Shown: piece by piece, positions 33,264-43,095 of the stretch | Layout: the number at the start of each line of letters is the position of its first letter | Numbering within the stretch: position 1 is the first letter of the stretch | NCBI GenBank assembly: GCA_037176725.1 | Contig: JAZBRS010000013.1 | Span: forward strand, 5,583,001-5,647,000 | Direction of reading: 5' to 3' | Length of the DNA stretch: 64,000 bases | Source: Posidonia oceanica | Taxonomy: Eukaryota > Streptophyta > Magnoliopsida > Alismatales > Posidoniaceae | Translations under genes and position numbers: made by a program | Notes under the pieces: generated by a model | The model's database searches: none | Seen by the model: the letters and a program-made list of their open reading frames with translations, nothing else | What the model was told of the DNA's origin: nothing

Positions 33264-34518
33264 TGATTAGCACATTATTCTTACATATTTTATGCCCATA
33301 TTTATCTCTTTTGTTTATAAATAATATTACTCAAGGTGTTTTGTGCAAGTTGTGCAGGAACTTTGGACCTAAAGAAAAAAGAGGAAAAGAAGGAGGAAAA
33401 ATGATAAAAGACAAAAAGAAATGCAAATCCAAGGATAAAAGAAATGGAAATCCGTGCAAGATATTAAATATATCTTTTCCACGTGTGTAAACACGAGTAA
33501 GATAAAATAACAGAAGCAACAAAGTTGGAGAAAATTCAAGAGGTGGCGCCTGAGAGGCACCCAAGTGTACAGCTGGCGCCTCCCAAGCACCTAGAGGAGA
33601 TCATGTTGACTCCGTCTTTGGCAATCATAGAAATATCTTGTAGTGAAATTCAATTTCCTCATTTGTATCCGGATTTGTTTATGTAACGGCCAAGCCTTGT
33701 AAACCTATAAAAGGGACCCATTGTGTAAACTCTAGGGAATCCTTAATCTTCCACATTAGGCTTAAGCTTTCTTCCTCCATTGTTGTAGAGCTCTTCAAGC
33801 TATTTTCTGTAATCAAGGTATTTTTATTAATGCAATTTCATTTCTTTATATTAATTATGTCTTGCTCTTCTCCTTCCCTTTCTTTTATTTTGATGTTTTC
33901 CATTATCATGTGTAATTAAGTTTTTAGATCTAGGGTTTAGATGAAGTTTATGTATGTTCATATGTTGTGATTAAGTTTCTCTTTGTCTTCTCGTGCTTAA
34001 ATGCTATGATTATGTAGACTGGATATATATGACATGGATCATTCATTATTCGATAAACTTTGATAGATTAATATTGATAATATCTTTTTAGTCTATCCTT
34101 AGGGAAGAATAACTTAGAGGTTGTGTATATAATCACAGATCTATCATATATCAATTGATTCAGTTTATTTTGTGTGATTTTATCATAGGACTTGATAATC
34201 TATGGTGCTTTGCATATAGGTTATGCTTGTTAGGATAAGAACCATTGAGTAAACTATTTAGATCATGAAAAGAAACAAGAGTGGATTTAATCGTGCATAT
34301 TAGATTTTACATAAATGGATTCAAAACCCTAGGTTTGTTTTAATTAGTTTGATTACATCTTCTATTTGTAGTTCTTAATCATCATCAATCTAAACCCCCT
34401 TTCAATAGTTGATAATAAGTCTTTGTTTTTAAACATTATTCTCTGTGGGATCGACCCGTATTTTGCATACGTACTATATAGTACACCGTGCACTTGCAGT
34501 TAATTAAAATTTACATCA
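33264..34518 (+). repeat. 5' LTR, Athila-like element
   Basis: 1,255 bp, TGATTAGCACATT...TTACATCA. Very similar to 38527-39790; differences seen are mostly C/T and A/G, densest in the first 110 bp. Contains a GGCGCC palindromic block (33543-33600) and a TATA box. Confidence 0.93.
33707..33714 (+). promoter_or_regulatory. TATA box in the 5' LTR (Athila-like)
   Basis: TATAAAAG in AAACCTATAAAAGGGACCC. Conserved in the 3' LTR at 38977-38984. Confidence 0.7.
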
Positions 34519-34524
34519 AGTTTT

Positions 34525-34542
34525 TGGCGCCGTTGCCGGGGA
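34525..34542 (+). promoter_or_regulatory. Primer binding site (tRNA-Asp type)
   Basis: TGGCGCCGTTGCCGGGGA, the standard Athila-type primer site, 6 nt after the LTR. Confidence 0.93.
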
Positions 34543-34660
34543 ATATTGTTTTATATCATTGATTTATTGTCGGTTATTTCTTTCTTTCCGTTTTTATTTA
34601 AAAAAAATTTTTTTTTTCATTATTTTAATCTTTCTTTTCGTTTTTATCAAAAAAAAAAAA

Positions 34661-35123
34661 AGATATTTAAAGTTGAACTTCAATTCAAAAATTCATGATA
34701 AGATAGAAACCTACTTTGTAGGACATGCATCATATCTTGTGCATCTAGATATAGATTTTCTATTTTTGGAATTTAAATTTCATCATATCTTGTTGGATTT
34801 TTCGTGATCTCAAAAGTAAAAGAAAAAGAAAGTTATTTAAAGTTGAACTTAAATTCAAAAATTTATGATAAGATAGAAACCTACTTTCTAGGACATGCAT
34901 CATATCTTGTGCATCTAGATATAGATTTTCTATTTTTGGAATTTAAATTTCATCATATCTTGTTGGATTTTTCGTGATCTCAAAAGTAAAAGAAAAAAGA
35001 AAGTTATTTAAAGTTGAACTTAAATTCAAAAATTCATGATAAGATAGAAACCTACTTTCTAGGACATGCATCATATCTTGTGCATCTAGATATAGATTTT
35101 CTATTTTTGGAAATTTAAATTTT
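34661..35123 (+). repeat. ~170-bp tandem repeat, 2.7 copies
   Basis: Units start near 34671, 34841 and 35012 with AGTTGAACTT; they share GGACATGCATCATATCTTGT and CATCTAGATATAGATTTTC. They lie in the leader before the ORF. Differences are few, so the expansion is recent. Confidence 0.9.
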
Positions 35124-35904
35124 ATTGTTGGAGATTGCTGGAGGAAAGGTACGTGTTTTTATCTTAATTTCTTGCCTATTAAAGCACATAGTTTGTAGGA
35201 GAGAACAACATGTTTGTGCATCATTGATTGTATATCATATATCAAAGTACTTAAGAGCATAACCCATAGCATAATATAAGGTGAGGATTTCATCACCCTT
35301 CTTTAGCCCAAAAATAACAATATCAAGCATAAAGCATTGACCCAAGTCTAAATTAAAATCAAGTAGACATTAGCCCCTAGGATTCGAGCTCAATAGGACA
35401 AGGGAGCTTAAAGGTGAATCAAATTTAAAATTCTTTTCCTACTTGGTGTCTAGAAAAGTGGTTCACAAGGTTATACCTTAAAAAGCAAGTGGTTATTTAA
35501 TTAGGTCTGTTGCTCAAGCACGGGGAGCCTCCCACTTTCCTCCACTGATCTGGCTAATTGGGTTAGAGAATTTTGATTTGAGAATCTCGAAGGTTAACTT
35601 GGAAGTTAGGAGCTGTCTATTTGTTTTTCGGTTAACCTTATTTCTAGGGTTTCTTTGATTTGTGTGCTAGATTAGGTTTCTTCATCTCTCCTATCTATAG
35701 AATCAGGATTTCACTTCTCATCTCCTAGAATCTTCTCATCTTCTTTAGGGTTTCGTCATCTCTAATCTGTATCATTCGGTTACACTAGTTTGGGTTAGAA
35801 ATTTCACTTTCAAATTCAAACCCAACAATTTAAAAATGACTGAAGAATTAAAATACTCATCCTGAACCCTAAGAAGTAGATATTCATTTGTTGGAGAATA
35901 TTCA
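35124..35904 (+). other. Leader of the Athila-like element
   Basis: Non-coding sequence between the 170-bp repeats and the ORF. No further structure recognised. Confidence 0.5.
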
Positions 35905-36945
35905 ATGAATCAAGTTGGTTATGGATTTGAACAATTCAATTATGTGGCCCAAAGACCTTGGAAAGAATCAAGTGACCCTTATGTCTCAAATTACAATTTA
36001 AATTGGGATCAACCTGATTTCCTATGGGACCAAAGATCATATGATGGAGGGTCTAGCTTCAATGAAGTCCAATCTCATTGCTTTGAACCTTATCCATATT
36101 CAGATCCGCAATACTACTCAACCTTTCCTCGTCTAGATTGTCAACAAGAAGATGAAATTAGGTTAACAAGTCTAGAAAATAGCCTAGAAGAGCTAGTGGA
36201 AGCAAGTTTACAGGCCTCTATCAACATAACTGCCAACACTCATGTCATAACTCGTGTAGAAACACAGTTAGGTCAACTAATCAATGATATAATGGAGAAA
36301 GAGGAACGAAACTTTCTTACTCAACATGGGAACTCCCCTGATCAACCCTGTATTGTCCAAATAATGCTAGAAGTAGAAATCCAAGCCCAAGTAGATGAGC
36401 CCACTAAAGAACCAATTGGCCAGGTAGACCAATTCATTGCAGAGGTTTCCCTTTCAAGTGATTCTATTGCGAAAAAATCTCAACCAGATGAGACATTCGA
36501 GGTTAACATGATTAAAATTTTCTCAGAAAAAGAAGACCTAATAGAGGAGAAAATTGAATTTGATCTAGGCTACTTTAACAAAAGTTTTGAGGAGAGTTTC
36601 AAAGATGAATTAATGTTTGTTGAAGAAGCCAATGAGTTAACCCAATGTAGGACCCATAAGTCCAACAAGTGGTATAACCCTCCTCCAGAGCCTATCATGC
36701 CTGAGCCCTCATCATTACCATCTACTATAGGACAATTAGAGCTTTGTGTTAAGCTATATCATTCAGCTCTAGTCAATTATGAACTCAAGCCCTCATTTCT
36801 TATTCAATTAAATTACATGGACTTATTCGATCTAATTTCAGCACTGTGGGAAATTCATGAAGCCCGATTGAGAGAAGTCCAATGGTGGCTTGAACAGGCT
36901 GAAAAAGAGATTGCAAAAGTCCGACCGCCTCCTTGGCCAGATTGA
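35905..36945 (+). CDS. 346-aa Athila gag-derived ORF, uninterrupted
   Basis: An ATG-started, stop-terminated frame of 346 codons, the only long clean ORF in the non-autonomous elements here. The N-terminus is Asn/Tyr/Trp-rich (FEQFNYVAQRPWKESSD). Residues about 85-145 read LENSLEELVEASLQASINIT, RVETQLGQLINDIMEKEERN and FLTQHGNSPDQ, the coiled-coil and linker pattern at the C-terminal part of Athila gag (LExQxGQLA...LPSxTxxNP). An acidic middle (EKEDLIEEKIEFDLG) follows, then a helical end LREVQWWLEQAEKEIAKVRP closing in PPPWPD. No zinc knuckle or capsid core is seen. The function is unknown; it may bind the partner's gag. The ORF stays open although the LTRs have diverged. Confidence 0.65.
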   Translation: MNQVGYGFEQFNYVAQRPWKESSDPYVSNYNLNWDQPDFLWDQRSYDGGSSFNEVQSHCFEPYPYSDPQYYSTFPRLDCQQEDEIRLTSLENSLEELVEASLQASINITANTHVITRVETQLGQLINDIMEKEERNFLTQHGNSPDQPCIVQIMLEVEIQAQVDEPTKEPIGQVDQFIAEVSLSSDSIAKKSQPDETFEVNMIKIFSEKEDLIEEKIEFDLGYFNKSFEESFKDELMFVEEANELTQCRTHKSNKWYNPPPEPIMPEPSSLPSTIGQLELCVKLYHSALVNYELKPSFLIQLNYMDLFDLISALWEIHEARLREVQWWLEQAEKEIAKVRPPPWPD

Positions 36946-37140
36946 GATTGTGCCCCAGAGATTGATGAGGTCTTGGATTTTCATGCACCTCAATTATGAA
37001 TATGTATAAAATGTACATAACTTTTCTTTTCTTAGCAGTAGAAGCACTCCATCCCGAATCAGGTATCATTGTTCTAATTTTAATTGTTTTTCATTGATCA
37101 TATCAATTGTTGCATACATTGAGGACAATGCATGGTTTAG

Positions 37141-37152
37141 GTATGGGGGGAG
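37141..37152 (+). promoter_or_regulatory. Internal polypurine-tract-like site
   Basis: GTATGGGGGGAG after CATTGAGGACAATGCATGGT, the phrase that usually follows Athila gag-pol. It resembles the terminal PPT at 38510-38526 and may be a relic or a second plus-strand primer. Confidence 0.5.
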
Positions 37153-37344
37153 TCTTCTTTACGTCTTTTTCATTTTCTTTAGCTAGATTTTTTTTGTGTG
37201 ACATTTCAAAAAAAAAAAAAATTTAAAAACAAAAATAAAACGAAAAAAAAAAGTTTTCTTAAAGTTAGAGTTGTATGTACAAAAGTTTTCTTTCATTTTC
37301 TTTAGTTAGAGATTTTTGTGTGACATTTCATTTAAAAAATAAAA

Positions 37345-37375
<31 letters not shown>

Positions 37376-37500
37376 GTTTTCTTAGAGTTAGAGTTGTATG
37401 TACAAAAGTTTTCTTTTCATTTTCTTTAGTTAGAATCTTTTGTGTATCTTTTCTCCAAAAATTAAAAATATATATATATAAAAATAGAAACAAAAACAAA
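37153..37500 (+). repeat. Three ~115-bp degenerate repeats with TA microsatellite
   Basis: Each has CATTTTCTTTAG(T/C)TAGA, a TGTGTGACATTT-like stretch, an A-rich or (TA)n run (37347-37364) and GTTTTCTTA(A/G)AGTTAGAG. Confidence 0.75.
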
Positions 37501-38509
37501 TTAGGAATTATCCATAATAATTTAGCTAGCTAGGGGTGGATAAGTAATTTTGAGTTGGAGTTCAAAGGTAAAACTAATAGAATGGAATCTCTCAAATCCT
37601 AGAGTGGAGACAAAATCTAAAAAATAGCATCATCTGTATTATCCTTAAGCACATATGTACCTTATCTTGCACTTACACTTTAGTCCTTGATTATGGAGAA
37701 TAAAGGAAGACCTGAAACACCAGAGCATCAAAAGAGAAAAAGAGAAAAAAAGAGATTGCTAAAAGTCTAACAATCACTAAGTAACTGGGTAACCGTGCCT
37801 CAAGAAGCATTGGATATTCACGTAAAAAAGTGTTTGGAGGACAAAAGCATGGAAAAGAAAATCTTGTCTTTGTGGCCTTGGTTACTTGAGTAATTAAGTC
37901 CTTAGAGGTGTCTCAACACCTGGTATCCTAAAGCCATCTGGTTAGGGAATCACCGACCTAAAGCTCGATAAATAGGTAGCCAAGAAAAAGCTTAAGAAAG
38001 TAAGAATAAAGTTCTCTAAATTATTCAAGTGAGATGAAAAGGTGTTCAGGTTGGACTTAAAAATCATTGTTAAGGATTATTTTCACAAACACAAGGTACA
38101 TGTGAGTCAAATGTAAAGAAGGATGATGTGAAAAATAGGAAAGAGTCTCCATGACATGAGGGGGAGAGAGAGATCTTGACTTGAGGTAGAGGTAGAGCTA
38201 GAGAATAAAAACTCAATGTATCTTAGAAGCTTCCTAATTTATTAAAATATTGTGGATAGTGATAGTGTAAATAACATTTTTTTATCTTTCTTTATTTTAT
38301 TTTATTTTTCCTTTTCTTTTGGGATTTTGTGGGTAAATCCGCTGCAAACCTTCACAAGACATCACTCGTCCTCTAGGGCAACCTAGGGTTTAAAGGCTTG
38401 TTGCATGTACTAAGTGCAACCGCGATTCCTGCGAAAGTGAGTTAGGATTTTCTTTCTTTATTTGTTCTTTCTTTTGTTTGAGTCAGTTTTGCTCGAGGAC
38501 TAGCAAAAG
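37501..38509 (+). other. 3' untranslated region of the Athila-like element
   Basis: About 1 kb without a plausible gene. Phrases such as ATCACCGACCTAAAGCTCG and GCTCGAGGACTAGCAAAAGG are of the kind seen near Athila 3' LTRs. Confidence 0.55.
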
Positions 38510-38526
38510 GTAGGTATGGGGGTATT
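38510..38526 (+). promoter_or_regulatory. Polypurine tract (Athila-like)
   Basis: GTAGGTATGGGGGTATT directly before the 3' LTR TG at 38527. Confidence 0.75.
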
Positions 38527-39790
38527 TGATTAGCACATTATTCTTACATATTTTATGTCCATATTTATCTCTTTTGTTCATAAATAATATTACTCGAGGT
38601 GTTTTATGCAATTTGTGTAGGAACTTTGGACCTGAAGAGAAAAGAGGAAAAGAAGGAGGAAAAATGATAAAAAGACAAAAAAAAAATGTAAATCTAAGGA
38701 TAAAAGAAATGGAAATCCGTGTAAGATATTAAATATATCTTTTCCACGTGTGTGAACACGAGGAGTAAGATAAGATAATAGAAGCAACAAAGTTGGAGAA
38801 AATTCAGGAACAGGTGGCGCCTGGGAGGCGTCCAAGTGCACAAATGGCGCCTCCCAGGCGCCCAGAGGAGATCATGTTGACTCTGTCTTTGGCAATCATA
38901 GAAATATCTTGTAGTGAAATTCAGTTTCCTCATTTGTATCCGGATTTGTTTATGTGACGGCCAAGCCTTGTAAACCTATAAAAGGGACCCATTGTGTAAA
39001 CTCTAGGGAATCCTTAATCTTCCACATTAGGCTTAAGCTTTCTTCCTCCATTGTTGTAGAGCTCTTCAAGCTATTTTCTGTAATCAAGGTATTTTTATTA
39101 ATGCAATTTCATTTCTTTATATTAATTATGTCTTGCTCTTCTCCTTCCCTTTCTTTTATTTTGATGTTTTCCATTATCATGTGTAATTAAGTTTTTAGAT
39201 CTAGGGTTTAGATGAAGTTTATGTATGTTCATATGTTGTGATTAAGTTTCTCTTTGTCTTCTCGTGCTTAAATGCTATGATTATGTAGACTGGATATATA
39301 TGACATGGATCATTCATTATTCGATAAACTTTGATAGATTAATATTGATAATATCTTTTTAGTCTATCCTTAGGGAAGAATAACTTAGAGGTTGTGTATA
39401 TAATCACAGATCTATCATATATCAATTGATTCAGTTTATTTTGTGTGATTTTATCATAGGACTTGATAATCTATGGTGCTTTGCATATAGGTTATGCTTG
39501 TTAGGATAAGAACCATTGAGTAAACTATTTAGATCATGAAAAGAGACAAGAGTGGATTTAATCATGCATATTGCATTTTACATAAATGGATTCAAAGCCC
39601 TAGGTTTGTTTTAATTAGTTTGATTACATCTTCTATTTGTAGTTCTTAATCATCATCAATCTAAACCCCCCTTTCAATAGTTGATAATAAGTCTTTGTTT
39701 TTAAACATTATTCTCTATGGGATCGACCCGTATTTTGCATACGTACTACATAGTATACCGTGCACTTGTGATTAATTAAAATTTACATTA
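38527..39790 (+). repeat. 3' LTR, Athila-like element
   Basis: 1,264 bp, ends ATTTACATTA, where the 5' LTR has TTACATCA; the terminal CA has mutated to TA. TATA box at 38977-38984. Followed by the duplication AATGA (39791-39795). Confidence 0.92.
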
Positions 39791-39795
39791 AATGA
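39791..39795. repeat. Target-site duplication, Athila-like element (right)
   Basis: AATGA, matching 33259-33263. The solo Del-like LTR resumes here. Confidence 0.85.
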
Positions 39796-40611
39796 TTCTA
39801 AGGAATGCCTTAAATAAATTAGCAAGATTCCACTTAGACTACAGTCAGAATAAAAGATTATATAACTTAGAAATACTAAGTTCTCCCCTAAATGGTTTAG
39901 ATGAACTTTAGGGCTAATGATTAACCCTAGGCTTAGTGTTTTGTTTTGATTTGAGTGTGGTGCACTGAATTAGGTATTCAGTGGCACTGTTTGGGTGTAT
40001 TTGTGTTGGTGTCCGGTCTTGCAAGTCATATGGGACTTCGAGATCGTTGTTTGGCTTCTATGTGGTTCTTCTGGGAGGGTTTTATACCCAAATGGTGTTG
40101 TACTAATTTGGGGTTTTGTGGTTTTCAATGATTTCCAAATGATTTTGAAAGATATGGATGTTCTTGGAAAAGTTGTTTTCAAAGGTTTTGGATAAGTGGT
40201 TCAGAGTTGTAGTTTTTGTGTGGTTTTTGTCGTGGTTTTTGTCGTGATTTCTCCGAGTAGTATTTGGCATGGTTTTGTGCTACTTTCGAGGTGATTTTGA
40301 AATGATTTCAAAATAGTTTTCAAAAGAATTTTGGAAAGGAAATGCATCAGTTTGCAAAAGGTTTTGGAAAGTGTTTTTCGGTGTTTTCTGTTTGTGGAGA
40401 CCAAGAGACTGCAGGTAGGTGTTCGTCAGATCTTGAAGGTATGATACTCCTAGATTGTTATTCACGAGGCCAAGGTTGAGGTCCAAGAACCAAAAAGGCA
40501 AGGAAAATCACGACAGTGGACCCAGGGACTATGATACCTCTATGTAGCTGGACATGATACCCTAGACGTTCTGGGCACTGAGACCGTGACTTTGGCCATG
40601 GTAGGGTTCGG

Positions 40612-40972
40612 GGTTCGAGTCCCTGAGTAGCCCGAGGTTCAGGATTAGAGTCCCCATGTGGCCCCAGCATGGTGTTGGCAGGGTCCAAGGTTCGAGTCCC
40701 CAAGTGGCTCAAGCTTAGGGACACCGATGCGCATACCCCTTGCGTTGTGTGTTTACTTTGAGGGATGCGTTCCCGGGGCAGTTGAACGCCTGCACGGGGT
40801 GGTTCACCACAACAGTGCAGTGGGATTGGGGTTAGAGTCCCTGACGGCTGCTTGAGGCTAGTGTTGTTTGCTTGGCACCGGGCAACAACACATTGTTTTC
40901 TAAGAGGTTGGACTTTCGGGATGGATGGTTGCGACTATCCATGGTAGTGTAGTGGGATCGGGGTTAGAGTCT
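40612..40972 (+). repeat. Five B-box-like GGTTCGAGTCC motifs in the solo LTR
   Basis: GGTTCGAGTCC at 40612-40622 and 40689-40699, and related GGATTAGAGTCC (about 40642), GGTTAGAGTCC (40830-40840) and GGTTAGAGTCT (40962-40972). They match the Pol III B box to varying degree, inside a phrase repeated with changes. Confidence 0.7.
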
Positions 40973-42566
40973 CCGATGGCTGCTTGTGGCCAACACTTGT
41001 TTGTGATTGTTCTTATGTGGAGCTGAGCCTTTGAGACTTGGTTTTGTACTGATTTTTGAGATATGATCTTTGTGGTTTGAGCCGAGGCTCTATGTTTGGT
41101 GTGGTTCTTTTATGTGAGTGGCTTTGGACTTGATTTGGCAAGAGTTGCCATTTCAAGTGTGCACAATGGTTTTGAAAAGCATGCATGTGGTTTTGAAAAG
41201 AAAGAAGAGGAAATATTTTCAAAGGCATGGTATTAAAAGACTTGCTGTTTGCTGGGCAATGGTGAGTTGCCCTATTGCGTGGTGTTGCGGCATCCAAGAG
41301 AGATGCCGGTGTTTCGTTGCTTGTGGCGTGGTCACGCCTATTTCCTCGATGGTGTCTACCGAGTTGTTTGTGTGTGTTTAGGTGGGGTGTGTGCTAGGTG
41401 ACCTTTTAGTGGTCACTCATGTGTGTTTTGTTTTGGTGTTTTTGCAGGTACAGGATTAGGAGTTGTTGGTCTTGCTAGTGCATATAGGAAGGAGTCACTC
41501 TGCCACACATCAAGGGTTCTTGGTGAGTGTGTTATTTAGTTTTATTTCTAGTTAATTGTGCTTAATAATATTTGCTGAGATTTATTCTAGAATTAGTTTA
41601 ATTGAATAAAAAAAGGGTTTGGGGATGTTACATCTGCCCTATGGAGGAGCATGTCCATCCCGGCGTCCTGCCTCTCCGCGGGACCCTCACAAGGCTAACC
41701 ACACAAGAAAGCCGCTCACCCTCCTCGGGCAAGCTGTACTCTCTCAGGACAACATTACAGGTCATGCCCTCTCGACGTCTTAGCCTCAATGTCTGAACCC
41801 CTGGAGTCTCCTCACCCCCTAGGCTCTGCTAGCACCCACAAGTCTCGGTACCCGTAGCAACTAGGGTATCATGCCCAGCTACACAGAGGTTTCTTACCCT
41901 TGGGTCCGGAACCCTCCAACCTATTGGCTTTGGAACCTCATCCTCAGACGTCACACTCAGCTATACAGAGGTACCATACCCCTTGGGTCTGCAGCTGTGA
42001 TTCCTCAGCGTCTCAATTCCCGAACCTCAGACTTGGACTTGTGCTTAACTTCTCCAAAGGTCCCATATCCTCTAGATCCACTAGCAAAATCCTACAACCT
42101 CTTGGTCTCCATAAACAGAAAACACCGGAAAACATCTTCCAAAAACCTTTGCAAAACTGATGCATTTCCTTTCCAAAACTCTTTTGGAAAACTATTTCGA
42201 AAATCCATTTAAATCACATTTCAAATAACATCTCAAAGCCCCACAAAATGCCGTGACAAACACGGCACGTAAAACCACAATCAAAAACCACAAACTCAAA
42301 ACACACCCTAGACAACTCCTTTGTCAGGCCCAGAAAACCACACCTTGGGAGCGTCGGGGTTCTAGAGCGCCTCACTCAACCCACAGCGATAACCCAAGCA
42401 AAACACCCAAACACAGCGAACAGACGAGCGAAAGAACTTTCTGGACATAAAGTTCACCCAGAAGATACCACACAGAAACTAAAGCAACGGTCTTGAAGTC
42501 CCGCTCAGCTTACAAGACCGAATACCAACACAAACAGCACCCAGAACTCTAAGTCCTGGTGCTAGA

Positions 42567-42627
42567 GTGTAGGACGTATACTGACCTGTGCCTTACAAAA
42601 GACACAGCCAGTTCAGCATCAAACACT
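42567..42627. repeat. Type-B cassette in a Del-like LTR
   Basis: GTGTAGGACGTA...GTGCCTTACAAAAGACACAG...AACACT layout, about 60 bp, decayed arms. The solo LTR has no such block at the matching place (near 39990). Confidence 0.7.
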
Positions 42628-42937
42628 CCAAACAGTGCCACTGAATACTCAATTCAGTGCACCACACCAAAAATCAGACCAATATCTAATCCTAAGGTTA
42701 AACATGAACCCTAATGTCCATCTAGACCATTAAGGGAAAGGCTTGGTATTTCTAAGTTCTTTAATCATTTATTTCATCTACAACACAAGGGGAATCTTAC
42801 TAATTCATTTTAGGCATTCCTTAGAATCATTCTAATCATTTCCCTAATCATTCTTACTTTACAAGATCATCTACAAGATCAATATATCATTAAGTCAACT
42901 AACTTACATGGGAAAAATAGTGAAATTCAGTACTGAT

Positions 42938-42998
42938 GTGTAAGATGCACACTGTGCTGTGTCTTACGTTAGACGCAGCACAGTCTACGTCTAACACC
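42938..42998. repeat. Type-B cassette in a Del-like LTR
   Basis: GTGTAAGATGC...GTGTCTTACGTTAGACGCAG...GTCTAACACC. Well-preserved paired palindromes. Confidence 0.8.
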
Positions 42999-43095
42999 CT
43001 AGGACACTATTCTACAATAAAACCTCCTAAAATATACTTGAATCTAACCTATTCTCTAATCCTCTCAATTAATAGGGTCAAAATATGACTAGATC

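Larger units (their letters stand above)
33264..39790 (+). mobile_element. Non-autonomous Athila-like Ty3/Gypsy element
   Basis: 6.53 kb with 5' LTR 33264-34518, tRNA-Asp-type primer site, one ORF with Athila gag-like text, internal repeats, polypurine tract, 3' LTR 38527-39790 and a 5-bp duplication AATGA. No protease, RT or integrase, so it needs an autonomous partner. It sits inside the solo Del-like LTR, so it is younger than that LTR. Confidence 0.92.
31862..41632 (+). mobile_element. Solo Del-like LTR, split by the Athila-like element
   Basis: The left part 31862-33263 starts TGTAACGACC and the right part 39796-41632 ends GGGGATGTTACA, about 3.24 kb without the insert, close to the 3.16-3.19 kb LTRs at 43096 and 48624, which share many blocks. 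No internal region follows, so it is a solo LTR. Flanks TCCAC (31857-31861) and TCTGC (41633-41637) may be a decayed target duplication. It lies inside the minus-strand LTR of the same superfamily. Confidence 0.75.
41633..43095 (-). mobile_element. Minus-strand Del-like LTR, 5'-side part
   Basis: Its reverse complement matches 39796-40500 (GCACTGAATT...ATTCAGTGGCAC, CGGTCTTG, GGTTTTGGAA blocks). With 29648-31861 it forms one LTR split by the solo LTR. It carries two type-B cassettes (42567-42627 and 42938-42998) absent from the solo LTR. Its own 5' edge is lost at the LARD insertion. Confidence 0.78.
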
